Under the pieces are notes generated by a model, which ran no database searches, had not been told where the DNA came from, and saw only the letters and a list, made by a program, of their open reading frames with translations. Made by a program: the position numbers and the translations under genes. A stretch of DNA of 64,000 nt from the NCBI GenBank assembly GCA_963697345.1, contig CAVONS010000008.1:1-64000 (forward strand), written 5' to 3'. Of the stretch, positions 43,763 through 52,689 are shown in pieces. Position 1 is the first letter of the stretch. Each line of letters begins with the position of its first letter. This DNA is from Prado023 sp963697345 (GTDB taxonomy: Bacteria > Actinomycetota > Actinomycetes > S36-B12 > CAIYMF01).

Positions 43763-44539
43763 ATGGCCAACAACCAATGGGACGCGGTGGCCTACGACAC
43801 GAACTTCGGCTTCGTGACGAGGTACGGCGATGACCTGATCGACACGCTGAACCCGACGGTCGGCCAGCAGATCCTGGACCTCGGCTGTGGGCCCGGGCGC
43901 CACGCGGCCGAGATGGCCGCACGGGGCGCGGATGTGGTGGGGATGGACCTCGACCCGGCCATGCTGGCCAAGGCTCGCGCTGATCATCCCCAGGTGCACT
44001 TCGTCGAGGCTGACGCGCTGTCGTTCACACTCACTGACCTGGACCGGGCGGAACCGTTCGACGGTTGCCTGAGCAATGCGGCACTGCACTGGATGAACCC
44101 CCAGCTGACTGTGCTGCGCAACGTGCGCTCGGTCCTGCGGCCGGGTGCCCGCCTCGTGGCCGAGATGGGTGGAGCAGGCAACATCTCGACCCTCGACGAG
44201 GCGCTCATGGCCGCGATCGAGCGATGGGGGCTTGACGACGTCGAGCCACCAGGCACGCGCTTCCCGACCCTCGGGGAGCAGGCCGCCGATCTCGAGGCGG
44301 CCGGTTTCCGCGTGGAGGACGCCCGGTGGTTCCGGCGCCCCACCCCCCTGGAACCGGGTTCCTCGGCCGCAGACTGGGTGCGGCACTTCAGGGCACGGGC
44401 ATGGGCCGCCGTACCAGAGGAGCTGCGTGACCAGATGGCCGCGGCCATCGATGCCTACGCAGCCCAGCACGGACTGCTCACCGAGTCCGGCTGGATGGCC
44501 GACTACTGCCGACTGCGCTTCAACGCGGTCGCTGTGTAA
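43763..44539 (+). CDS. Class I SAM-dependent methyltransferase
   Basis: A 258-residue methyltransferase. Motif I is ILDLGCGPGRHAAEM, motif II VGMDLDPAML (the acidic residue that binds ribose), and CLSNAALHWM is the post-II region. The fold matches trans-aconitate/UbiE-like methyltransferases. The start MANNQW at 43763 puts motif I at the usual distance; an ATG at 43748 is also in frame. Substrate unknown. Confidence 0.87.
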   Translation: MANNQWDAVAYDTNFGFVTRYGDDLIDTLNPTVGQQILDLGCGPGRHAAEMAARGADVVGMDLDPAMLAKARADHPQVHFVEADALSFTLTDLDRAEPFDGCLSNAALHWMNPQLTVLRNVRSVLRPGARLVAEMGGAGNISTLDEALMAAIERWGLDDVEPPGTRFPTLGEQAADLEAAGFRVEDARWFRRPTPLEPGSSAADWVRHFRARAWAAVPEELRDQMAAAIDAYAAQHGLLTESGWMADYCRLRFNAVAV

Positions 44540-44680
44540 GGCCCCGTGCCCGCGCCTAAGGCCCTGGCAGTCGACGGAAGATAGGCACTTCCCCCCATGT
44601 GGGCGGACCCCCTCAGAGCGGATCGTAGGAATCGAGGCAGAGAGCCCGATCCCGACCGGGACCCGAATGAGGAGGCCGAG

Positions 44681-44917
44681 ATGTTCCCCACCGTTCAACT
44701 GGAGCTGATCCGAGTCGTCCAGGCTGAGCGCCTGACCGCGGCGAGTGGGACCGCCGTCGCTGGCGCCGCACCGGTGACCCCCGCGCACATCCGTGCGTTC
44801 GGCCCGAGGGCCAGTCGCCGTGCGGCGTCGCACGCGGGGGGCGAGGTCATCGCCCTGCCCCGCCCGCGCGAGGACGACGTCGTCACCCTGCCCGATCGAG
44901 TCATGCTGGATGCCTGA
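44681..44917 (+). CDS. Small protein of unknown function, coupled to the LAL regulator
   Basis: A 78-residue protein with a strong ribosome site (GAGGAGG) and a stop that overlaps the next ATG by one base (TGATG). The N terminus VQLELIRVVQAERLTAA looks helical, the middle is Ala/Arg-rich, and it ends PREDDVVTLPDRVMLDA. No known family recognised and no membrane segment. Strict coupling to a 972-residue regulator suggests it could modulate it. Confidence 0.6.
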   Translation: MFPTVQLELIRVVQAERLTAASGTAVAGAAPVTPAHIRAFGPRASRRAASHAGGEVIALPRPREDDVVTLPDRVMLDA

Positions 44918-47835
44918 TGACCGTCACTGGCACCATGGGGGTCATGACCCGAGGATCCATGGCCGACCCGATGCGGGTGGCCATGGTGGGTCGCGCACCG
45001 GAGCTGGAGCAGTTGCGGGGGCTCTTCGTCCTCGTCGACCAGGGAAACCCCCAGGTGGTCGTGGTTGGCGGCGAGGCCGGCATCGGCAAGTCACGACTGG
45101 TTGCTGAGTTCGCCACCACCCTGCCCGAGGAGGCGGTGCTGCTCGTCGGGCACTGCCTGGAGCTGGGCCCGGATGGCCCACCGTTCGCCCCGTTCGCGAC
45201 GATGCTGCGCGCGCTGGCTGTTGACCGGGGGTCGGAGGAGTTCGGCGAGCTGGCCGGGCCGGGTGGCGCGGATCTCGCGGCGCTCGTGCCGGAGCTGGGG
45301 CTCGCCGGGCCGCTGGACCCCATGGGTCGGGGTCGGCTCTTCGAGTCCATGGCGACCCTGCTCGAGCGCCTCGCCGCGGATCGGCCGGTCGTCCTCGTCG
45401 TGGAGGACATGCACTGGTCGGACTCCTCCTCGCGCGACCTGCTCCGATTCCTGATGCGCACAGTGGTCGACTACCCCGTGCTGTTCATCCTCACCTACCG
45501 CAAGGACGAGATGCACCGCGCTCATCCACTGCTGGCGTGGCTCGGCGAGGTGGACCGGCTGCCCAACTCATCGAGGGTCTCGGTGGAACGGCTGACCGCG
45601 TCCGAGATCGACCAGATGGTCGGGGAGATCGCCGGTGGAGTGCCGCCGCGCGCGATGGCCCGCATCCGCGAGCGCAGCGAGGGGATCCCGTTCTTCGTCG
45701 AGGAGCTGACCGAGTGCTGCGACCGGGACTCCACGATGATCCCCGAGACCCTCAAGGACCTGATGCTTGCGCGTCTGGACCGACTGCCGGCCAGGACACG
45801 CGAGGTCCTGCGCATCGCGTCAGCCGCCGGCACGCTGGTCGACCACACGGTGCTTCTGGCCGTCGTCGACAGCGACGAGGAGGCGCTCGAGGCGTCCCTG
45901 CGCGAGGCCGTGGGAGGCCAGGTCCTGGTCGTGGACCGCTCCCGGGAGGCCTATGCCTTCCGGCACGCGCTCATGCGTGAGGCCGTCCATGCAGATCTCC
46001 TCCCAGGTGAGCACGCCCGGCTGCACGCGCGCTATGCCGCGGCGCTGGAGAAGTTCGCCCGTCCCGAGCAGGCCGGGGAGATCGCACACCACTGGAGCTC
46101 GGCCCACGAGGCGGACAAGTCCTTCGAGTGGTCGCTGCGGGCGGCGGATCACTCCCGCTCCATCTACGCCTGGCGGGAGCAGCTGGCCCACCTGGAGCGA
46201 GCCGTCGATCTCTGGGACCAGGTGGCCGTCCCGGCCGAACGCGCCGGCTTCGACCGCGCCGAGCTGCTCACCCGGACGAGTCGGGCGGCAGCCAACGTCG
46301 GACAGCCAGAGCGGTCCATCGCCCTGATCGACGCAGCGATCGCGGACCTCGGCCCCGACGCCGACCCGCAGCGGTTGGCCCACCTCGCCGTCAAACGGGC
46401 GGGTCACTGCGAGGGCGCCCAGGTCGATCCGTTCGCCGACCTTCACCGTGCCGCCGAGCTGGCCGCCCCAGGCTCCGCAGACCTGGCAGCGGCATTGACC
46501 ACGACCGCAGCCCTCATGATGCTCGAGGCGGAGCTCGAGCCGGCTCACGACCTCGCCGTGCAGGGGCTGCGCGCGGCAGAGGAGTCCGGCGATCCCGGTC
46601 AGGTCAGCAGCGCCCACAACACCCTGGGATGCCTCCTGTTCCACATGGGCCGTCCCGATGAGGGCCAGGCCCACCTCGACCAGGCCCGCGACATCGCGCT
46701 CGAGCAGGGCTCTGGACCCGGGCTCTTCCGCTACTACGGCAACTACACCGACGTACTCATCGGCGCTGGGCGCTACGACGAGGCCATCGCCCTGGCGCAG
46801 GAGGGCAGGCAGGCGGCGACCGGACGCGGTCTGGCCCGAACATCTGGCGCCTTCCTGGCCGGGAACGCGGCGGAGGCGGAGGTCCTTGCCGGCAGGTGGA
46901 CCGACGCGTTGGCCACCATCGACGAGGCGCTGCGCCTGGATCCACCGGCGATGACGCGCGGCCATCTGCACTCCCTGCGCGCGATCGTGCGTGTGCGCCA
47001 GGGTGACGCAACGGGCGCGGCCGACAGCTCCGACCGGGCCGGTGAGCAACTCACGCGGGTGGCCCGACAGCCCCAGTACGTCCTTCCCGACGCGTTGGCA
47101 CAGGCCGAGATCGCCGCGGCCGAGGGCGACCTCGATGGCGCACTGGCCCTCATGCACAGCACGGTGGCCAACCTCGGGCCTGCGGCGCCGCCGTCGGCGG
47201 GTTGGGCGTTCATCTGGGGTTGGGGCAGGTTGCTCCTCGAGGCCGGATCCCCAGCCCCACCCGAGGAGTACCGCGCGATGCTGGCGCACCTGCAGGCGGT
47301 GAGCAGCCATCCCGGGTGGCGCGCGGTGACCTCCGCCCAGGCTGCCGTCCTGGCTGGGTCCGTCGACCCGTCAGGGAGCAGCGTCCAGTGGTGGCAGCGG
47401 GCTGTCGATGCCCTGGACGCGGGGGAGGGCCTGATCCATGAGTTGGCCGACACCCGGCTGCGCCTGGCCGAGCAGCAGCTGGCGCAGGGTGCCGAGGGTT
47501 CGGCCCGCGCTGAGGTTCTGGCCGCCTGGGTGCTGGTGGAGCGGCTGCAGGCGGAGTCGCTGGCGGCGCGCACGGCCCGCCTCGCATCTGCCGCTCACGC
47601 GACCCTGCCCAGGGCCGCGTCGGGATCGTCGCGCGGTTCGAGTGCCCATCTGACGCCGCGCGAGCAGGAGGTGCTCGCCCTGGTGGCCCAGGGATCGTCG
47701 AATCGCGCCATCGCCGAGCGGCTGTTCATCTCCGTGAAGACGGCCTCCGTGCACGTGTCGAACATCCTGGCCAAGCTCGGGGTCTCGTCACGGACCGAGG
47801 CCGCCGCGTGGGCCCACACCCACCCCGACGGGTAG
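44917..47835 (+). CDS. LAL-type LuxR transcriptional regulator (AAA ATPase, TPR, HTH)
   Basis: A 972-residue large ATP-binding LuxR regulator. The N-terminal AAA domain has Walker A GGEAGIGKS (residues 51-59) and a Walker B-like VLVVEDMHWSD near 160-170. A long helical TPR-like middle follows (about 340-880, e.g. ALATIDEALRLDP). The C-terminal LuxR helix-turn-helix reads LTPREQEVLALVAQG then SVKTASVHVSNILAKLGVSSR. Family members are activators of carbohydrate or secondary-metabolite genes (MalT-like). A later ATG (codon 15) is a possible start. Confidence 0.93.
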   Translation: MTVTGTMGVMTRGSMADPMRVAMVGRAPELEQLRGLFVLVDQGNPQVVVVGGEAGIGKSRLVAEFATTLPEEAVLLVGHCLELGPDGPPFAPFATMLRALAVDRGSEEFGELAGPGGADLAALVPELGLAGPLDPMGRGRLFESMATLLERLAADRPVVLVVEDMHWSDSSSRDLLRFLMRTVVDYPVLFILTYRKDEMHRAHPLLAWLGEVDRLPNSSRVSVERLTASEIDQMVGEIAGGVPPRAMARIRERSEGIPFFVEELTECCDRDSTMIPETLKDLMLARLDRLPARTREVLRIASAAGTLVDHTVLLAVVDSDEEALEASLREAVGGQVLVVDRSREAYAFRHALMREAVHADLLPGEHARLHARYAAALEKFARPEQAGEIAHHWSSAHEADKSFEWSLRAADHSRSIYAWREQLAHLERAVDLWDQVAVPAERAGFDRAELLTRTSRAAANVGQPERSIALIDAAIADLGPDADPQRLAHLAVKRAGHCEGAQVDPFADLHRAAELAAPGSADLAAALTTTAALMMLEAELEPAHDLAVQGLRAAEESGDPGQVSSAHNTLGCLLFHMGRPDEGQAHLDQARDIALEQGSGPGLFRYYGNYTDVLIGAGRYDEAIALAQEGRQAATGRGLARTSGAFLAGNAAEAEVLAGRWTDALATIDEALRLDPPAMTRGHLHSLRAIVRVRQGDATGAADSSDRAGEQLTRVARQPQYVLPDALAQAEIAAAEGDLDGALALMHSTVANLGPAAPPSAGWAFIWGWGRLLLEAGSPAPPEEYRAMLAHLQAVSSHPGWRAVTSAQAAVLAGSVDPSGSSVQWWQRAVDALDAGEGLIHELADTRLRLAEQQLAQGAEGSARAEVLAAWVLVERLQAESLAARTARLASAAHATLPRAASGSSRGSSAHLTPREQEVLALVAQGSSNRAIAERLFISVKTASVHVSNILAKLGVSSRTEAAAWAHTHPDG

Positions 47836-47951
47836 CAGCACAGATATCTGACCGTGAAGCCCCCCGGAGCACCGCGCTGGCCCTGTCCGAGTCTCAGCAT
47901 GTGGACGTGGCCGATGAGCTCGGCATCAACCTCGGGTGGCACACTCCACCC

Positions 47952-48992
47952 GTGCACCTGCGCCGAACCCTTGCCCTTGGCCTCGTGGCCGTCGCGCTTG
48001 CCAGCACCGGCTGCACCGAGGAACGGCGGAACCCCACGGATCCGGTCGCACAGTCACCGACTCCGGAAGAGGGCCCCTGGCCGCTGACCGGCCTGCCGGG
48101 CTACCCCGATGCCAGCGAGGCCCAGATCGTGACCGTCAAGGTGGACAACACCTCCTCCGGCCAGCCGCAGGCCGGCATCGGCAAGGCGGACCTGGTCGTC
48201 CAGGAGATGGTGGAGGGCGGGGTCACCCGGCTGGCGGTGATGTACCAGTCGACCTACCCGAAGAGCGTGGGGCCGGTGCGCTCCATGCGCACGACCGACA
48301 TCGGGATCGTGCTGCCCACGGGCGGCACGCTGGCGGCCTCGGGCGGCGAGGCGTCCACGGTCGCCGCAGTACGGGCCGCAGGCATCCCCGTAGTGATCGA
48401 GGGTGACCCGGGCTTCTCCCGCGCCACCGATCGCAGCGCCCCCTACAACCTGATGCTCGACCTGCGGGCGCTGGAGGCAACTCTGCCCGCGGGGCGTCCG
48501 CCCGGGCCCTACCTCCCGTTCGGTGAGCTGCCCACCGACGTGTCCTCCAAGCCGGCCGGCTCGGTCACGCTCTCGTGGCCCAACGCCACCTCACGCTTCA
48601 CCTACGACCCGGGGACCGAGCTGTGGACCCTCGATGGCCCGTCGGATCCCAGCGGCTACTCCTTCACGAATGTGGTCGCGCTGATGCTGCCCGTTGAGTT
48701 CGCTGGGGGACGGGACGCGTCCGGCACACCGATCCCCACGATGGTCACCGAGGGCACCGGGCGCGCGATGGTCGCCACGGGCGGCCGGTTCATCGAGGTG
48801 CAGTGGCAGAAGCCCAGCGCCTCAGCGCCGTGGACCTTCACCTACGAGCCGCAGGGGGCCACCCCCAGCGCGGACCCGACACCGGTCACGCTGCAGATCC
48901 CGGCCGGGCGGACCTGGTTGGGGCTGCTGCCCGTCGATGGGGGTTCCGTGTCGCGAACCAAGCCGGCGCCGACCCCCTCGGCATCACCGTAG
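47952..48992 (+). CDS. DUF3048 (YerB-like) lipoprotein
   Basis: About 346 residues from a GTG. Short basic start, hydrophobic core and lipobox LASTGC predict a lipoprotein. The two DUF3048 halves follow: PLTGLPGYPDASEAQIVTVKVDN and DLVVQEMVEGGVTRL with SVGPVRSMRTTDI, and later the VVALMLPV and TEGTGRAMV stretches. The family is common in Firmicutes and actinobacteria, its function is not established, and a cell-envelope location is expected. A longer frame upstream lacks signal-peptide character. Confidence 0.88.
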   Translation: MHLRRTLALGLVAVALASTGCTEERRNPTDPVAQSPTPEEGPWPLTGLPGYPDASEAQIVTVKVDNTSSGQPQAGIGKADLVVQEMVEGGVTRLAVMYQSTYPKSVGPVRSMRTTDIGIVLPTGGTLAASGGEASTVAAVRAAGIPVVIEGDPGFSRATDRSAPYNLMLDLRALEATLPAGRPPGPYLPFGELPTDVSSKPAGSVTLSWPNATSRFTYDPGTELWTLDGPSDPSGYSFTNVVALMLPVEFAGGRDASGTPIPTMVTEGTGRAMVATGGRFIEVQWQKPSASAPWTFTYEPQGATPSADPTPVTLQIPAGRTWLGLLPVDGGSVSRTKPAPTPSASP

Positions 48993-49008
48993 GTGCGGTG
49001 GTCCAGTC

Positions 49009-49761
49009 CTAGCGGAGCTTGAACAGGCCGCGGAGGTAGTCACTGAGGTAGCCGACGTCCACGGCGGAGCGCAGGTATCCCTCGGATTCGGGCGCGGGCG
49101 TGATCAGGTCCACGCGGGTCTCGTCGACGCGCACCACCAGGGAGTCGACGACCAGCCGTGTCCCCGTGTCGCGGCGTGGGACGCGGTGGATCAACTGCCA
49201 ACGGGCGGGAGCGGACTCCGCGAGCGTGCGCATCTGCTTCTCGGTGATCGCAACGGGGTCGGCGCCACCGGCGGGGATCTTGGCCCGGCCGTCGATCAGG
49301 CGTTCAGCGACGACCTCGGCGATGCCGCCCACGGAGAACAGTGACAGCCGATGCAGGCCCAGCGCGTCGATCCTGTCCACGCCGACCAGCGAGCTGCCGA
49401 AGACCGAGATGAGCCAGCGCCACGGCTCATCGGCTGGACCGTCGTGGCCACGGCGGACGTCCAGGGTGCCCACACTCGTGGCGACCAGTGCCACGAGCAG
49501 CCCAAGATCGCCCACGACCTCGGCCGACTCCTGCCCCGGGACCCGGTGCAGGACACCACGGGCTGCCAGGGAGCGGACGGCCTCGGCCAGGACCGCGTCC
49601 TGCACGCCGGCCAGGGCGGGGACATCACCCAGCACGACGGCCATCTCAGCCTGGGTGAACGCACCGAGGTCGACGCGTCCGGTGGCGACGAGCTCGGCGA
49701 GGTCAGCGAGCTGTTGCTCGTCTGCGCCGGCGCTCAGTGGCCGGTGCGGTTTCGGGGTCAT
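49009..49761 (-). CDS. Protein of unknown function (second gene of a coupled pair)
   Basis: A 250-residue soluble protein, overlapping the preceding gene by 4 nt. Features: an Ala/Leu-rich helical first half (FTQAEMAVVLGDVPAL), a middle LGLHRLSLFSVGGIAEVVAERL, and a strand-rich end (TRLVVDSLVVRVDETRVDLI) closing with YLSDYLRGLFKLR. No signal peptide or membrane segment. I do not recognise the family. The alternation of helical N and beta-rich C halves is weakly like type VII secretion chaperone-type folds, but no motif supports that. Confidence 0.65.
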   Translation of the reverse strand: MTPKPHRPLSAGADEQQLADLAELVATGRVDLGAFTQAEMAVVLGDVPALAGVQDAVLAEAVRSLAARGVLHRVPGQESAEVVGDLGLLVALVATSVGTLDVRRGHDGPADEPWRWLISVFGSSLVGVDRIDALGLHRLSLFSVGGIAEVVAERLIDGRAKIPAGGADPVAITEKQMRTLAESAPARWQLIHRVPRRDTGTRLVVDSLVVRVDETRVDLITPAPESEGYLRSAVDVGYLSDYLRGLFKLR

Positions 49762-50789
49762 TGCTCCTCCTCGATCCCCACGAACACTGGCCGCAGGTTC
49801 GGCGCGTCCTGGACGACGGCACGAACCAGCCGCGTCACGTCTCCCTCGGCGATCACGACCGGCTCGTCCGTGCCCTGCCCGGCATCCGTGGCGAACTCAC
49901 CGGTGCCGACCTCCAGCAGGTCTGCGACGGCAGGTCGCAGGGCCGCCGAGACCCCCACCATGGGCAGCGACCCGAAGAGGCCGAGGCCCAGCTCGTCCTT
50001 GTACGGTGCGTCGGGCAGGAGGTCGACCGGGTGCTCGGGGGACGGTGCGCCGAACAGGTCCCCGGCAGGTCCCACCGGCTCCACCTCGGGGGTGAGCACC
50101 GCAGACCACCGGGTCCGGTCCTCCCTGGACAGGTCGAGGTCGGCCCGGCGCCGGGCGAGCTCTGCCAGGGCGCGTCCCGCCGCACGGCTCGAGGTCGTGT
50201 TCGGGGGTCGCAGCACCATGGGCCGGGTGTCGACGTGCGCCGACAGGCCCCATGGTCCGACGTTCTTGCCGGTCACCCGGTAGATGACGTAGTCACGCAG
50301 GTGCTCGACGTCGGACCACGTCGGCAGCTTGCCGAACTGGAAGGTGGCCATGCTGCGCTCGAGCTGCACCCAGGTCCCCATCGCGGCCTTGCCGTGCAGG
50401 GATTCGCGGACCAGTGGTCCCGCCAGGCCGTAGTCCGGGGTGGCCCGCTTGTCGATGTTGCGATGGTGGCTGGAGAGCCTGCGCCTGCTCGAGGGGAAGA
50501 TCCATTGGTCATAGAGGTCGTCATCACCCACCACGACATGGGCACCCTGCAGCACGTTGACCAGCGCCGGAATGGACAAGCCTCGGTCCATGAGGTCCGA
50601 CATGACGCGGACCTCGTGGTTGTTGGCGCGCTCCACAGCGACCGCGAGTTCGGGTGAGAAGTCACCGGCTGAGGCCGCGACCTTGACCAACAGGGACAGA
50701 CGTCGTCGCTCGACCTCGGGCGAGCGGGGAACCTCGTCCGGCGTCCCGGAGCGCTGCGTGCGCCGCTCAGCATTGGTGCTGCCGACCAT
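49758..50789 (-). CDS. Protein of unknown function (first gene of a coupled pair)
   Basis: A 343-residue soluble protein. The N terminus is charged (NAERRTQRSG), then a helical region (SLLVKVAASAGDFSPELAVAVERA), a His/Arg-rich stretch (SSRRRLSSHHRNIDKRATPDYGLAG), and a C-terminal half with VGPAGDLFGAPSPEH. The ATG at 50789 is taken because upstream codons overlap the long inverted repeat region. No family recognised. The pair is divergent from an ABC exporter. Confidence 0.65.
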   Translation of the reverse strand: MVGSTNAERRTQRSGTPDEVPRSPEVERRRLSLLVKVAASAGDFSPELAVAVERANNHEVRVMSDLMDRGLSIPALVNVLQGAHVVVGDDDLYDQWIFPSSRRRLSSHHRNIDKRATPDYGLAGPLVRESLHGKAAMGTWVQLERSMATFQFGKLPTWSDVEHLRDYVIYRVTGKNVGPWGLSAHVDTRPMVLRPPNTTSSRAAGRALAELARRRADLDLSREDRTRWSAVLTPEVEPVGPAGDLFGAPSPEHPVDLLPDAPYKDELGLGLFGSLPMVGVSAALRPAVADLLEVGTGEFATDAGQGTDEPVVIAEGDVTRLVRAVVQDAPNLRPVFVGIEEEQ

Positions 50790-50853
50790 GCTCGGACTAT
50801 CGCAGACTGCCCAGACGGTGTCGATGCAGAAACCCCGCCACGCGGCCGTTCCG

Positions 50854-50932
50854 GGCACATCGAGTGCTTTGATGGAGGTGCGGTGGGCGGGGTGGATGCC
50901 GAGCGGAGCGCCATCAAAGCACTCGATGTGCC
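50854..50932. repeat. 22-bp perfect inverted repeat, 35-bp spacer
   Basis: Arms at 50854-50875 and 50911-50932 are exact reverse complements; the left arm contains CATCGAGTGCTTTGATGG. It lies in the divergent spacer between the unknown gene pair (start 50789) and the ABC ATPase (start 50977). It could be an RNA hairpin in either leader, a paired operator or a small mobile-element scar. No target duplication was noticed. Confidence 0.85.
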
Positions 50933-50976
50933 AGCGCGCCGACGGGCAGGATCAGCGACCACGGAAGGTCAGGGCG

Positions 50977-51891
50977 ATGCCAGAGATGGTCATTGAGACT
51001 CAGCGGCTGCGCAAGGACTACGGGTCCACACAGGCACTGCGGGGGTTGGACCTGGAGGTCCGTGGAGGTGAGGTCTTCGGATTCCTCGGCCCGAACGGCG
51101 CGGGCAAGACCACGACCATCCGGGTCCTGCTCGACCTGATCCGGCCCAGCGGGGGCAGCGTGCGTGTCCTGGGCCTGGATCCTCGCGCGGCGGGCGTCGA
51201 GGTGCGGGGCAGGGTCGGCTACCTGCCCGGGGACTTCCAGGTGGATGGACGGCAGTCGGCCGGCGAGCTGCTCACCTATCTGGGCAATCTGCGCGGCGGT
51301 GTGGCGAAGGCCCGGATCAGTGCGCTCGCTGAGCGCCTGCAGTTGGACCTCGGGCCGGCCATCAGGACCCTGTCCAAGGGCAACCGGCAGAAGGTGGGGC
51401 TCATCCAGGCCTTCATGCACGAACCGGAACTGATGGTCATGGACGAGCCGACCTCAGGGCTGGACCCGTTCCTCCAGCAGGAGTTCACGGCCATGGCCCG
51501 TGAGGTGGTGGCCGATGGCCGGACCATCTTCATGTCGTCGCACGTCCTCAGCGAGGTGCAGGCGACCTCCGACCGGGTGGGCATCATCCGCGACGGCGTG
51601 CTGGTGGCCGTGGAGGACGTGGACACCCTCCTCGGGTCAGCCACCCGGGAGGTGGAGATCGTGTTCGCCGAGCCCGTGCCTGCTGCTGACTTCGCCGACC
51701 TCGAGGGCGTCGGGGGTCTGAGCGTCGAGGGCAGCGTCCTTCGCTGCACGCTCAACGGAAGCGCCGACGGCCTGATCAAGGCAGCTGCCAGCCATACGAC
51801 CGTGAGCATCACCAGCGCGGAACCCGATCTCGAGGACTTCTTCTTCCACCGGTACTCGTCGGACGACGAGGGCGGGCAGGTGCGCCTGTGA
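50977..51891 (+). CDS. ABC exporter ATPase (DrrA/CcmA-like)
   Basis: A 304-residue ATPase: Walker A GPNGAGKTTT, an LSKGNRQKVG signature (K in place of the second G of LSGGQ), Walker B LMVMDEPTSGLDP, H-loop MSSHVLSE, and a C-terminal extension of about 80 residues (VEIVFAEPVPAADF) typical of the drug and antibiotic resistance branch. GGAAGG lies 8 bp before the ATG. Coupled to the following permease by a 4-nt overlap. Confidence 0.92.
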   Translation: MPEMVIETQRLRKDYGSTQALRGLDLEVRGGEVFGFLGPNGAGKTTTIRVLLDLIRPSGGSVRVLGLDPRAAGVEVRGRVGYLPGDFQVDGRQSAGELLTYLGNLRGGVAKARISALAERLQLDLGPAIRTLSKGNRQKVGLIQAFMHEPELMVMDEPTSGLDPFLQQEFTAMAREVVADGRTIFMSSHVLSEVQATSDRVGIIRDGVLVAVEDVDTLLGSATREVEIVFAEPVPAADFADLEGVGGLSVEGSVLRCTLNGSADGLIKAAASHTTVSITSAEPDLEDFFFHRYSSDDEGGQVRL

Positions 51892-52685
51892 TGACGAGCA
51901 ACGTCTTCACGAAGTGGCTGTGGGACTCCCGCCGCTCATTGTTGGGCTGGACGCTGGCCATCATCGTCGCCGGCTGCGGTTATGCCGCCTTCTGGCCGAC
52001 CATCAATGACCCGCAGATGCAGGAGCTGCTCGAGAACTACCCCGCAGCGCTGATGGAGGCGCTGAACTACACGAACATCTCGACGGCGGCCGGATACCTC
52101 AACGCCACGGTCTACGGATTGGTCGTGGCTGTGCTCCTGCTCGTCTTCTCAGTCGCGACCGGGGCACGCACGATCGCCGGCGACGAGGAGGCGGGGTGGC
52201 TTGACCTCGTCCTTGCCCATCCGGTCAGCCGCACGGGAGTCGCGTTGCAGCGGTTCGCGGCGTACGTCGCCAGCGTTCTGCTGATCGCGGTCGTGTTCTG
52301 GCTGGCGATGGTCGCCATCTCCGGCCCGGCGCAACTCAGCGCCGTGTCCCCAGCGATGCTGGCAGGGATGCACCTGCATCTGGCGGCCTTCGCCGTGCTC
52401 TTCGGATCCATCACGTTCTGTGTCGGTGCGGCGACGGGCCGGCGCGGGCTGGCACTGGGCGTGGGGGCCGGTATCGGCCTGCTGGGCTACGCCATGAGCG
52501 GGGTGATCCCGCAGGTCGAGGGGTTGGAGTGGGTCCGCGACTACTCGCCGTTCGCGTGGCTCAACGGCTCGGAGCCACTGGTCAACGGGGTGCACCTGGG
52601 TCACGTGGGCCTGATGCTGGGGTTGAGTCTGCTGCTCGCGGCTGTCGGCACGCTGGCGTTCCAGCGCCGCGACGTGGCCGCCTGA
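51888..52685 (+). CDS. ABC-2 type permease
   Basis: A 265-residue permease with six predicted helices; after helix 2 the conserved stretch GDEEAGWLDLVLAHPVSR precedes the core bundle. Starts at GTG 51888 or the ATG immediately after it; both overlap the ATPase stop. Single permease, so a homodimer with two ATPase copies is expected. Substrate unknown. Its stop is 4 bp from the end of a convergent permease gene. Confidence 0.87.
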   Translation: MMTSNVFTKWLWDSRRSLLGWTLAIIVAGCGYAAFWPTINDPQMQELLENYPAALMEALNYTNISTAAGYLNATVYGLVVAVLLLVFSVATGARTIAGDEEAGWLDLVLAHPVSRTGVALQRFAAYVASVLLIAVVFWLAMVAISGPAQLSAVSPAMLAGMHLHLAAFAVLFGSITFCVGAATGRRGLALGVGAGIGLLGYAMSGVIPQVEGLEWVRDYSPFAWLNGSEPLVNGVHLGHVGLMLGLSLLLAAVGTLAFQRRDVAA

Positions 52686-52689
52686 GCAA

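Noticed and set aside
42542..44539. A 665-codon rightward frame and a 751-codon leftward frame over 42578-44833
   Set aside because: Only the methyltransferase part (43763-44539) and the hydrolase part (42578-43543) look like protein. The rest is open by high GC content on the opposite strand of real genes.
50854..50932. CIRCE (HrcA) element, because the arms contain GAGTGCT and AGCACTC
   Set aside because: In CIRCE the order is AGCACTC, 9 bp, GAGTGCT. Here the order is reversed and the spacing is much greater, and no heat-shock gene is adjacent.
48993..51000. Type VII secretion or toxin-immunity module around the two unknown genes
   Set aside because: No WXG100, FtsK-like or polymorphic-toxin motif is visible in or around them.
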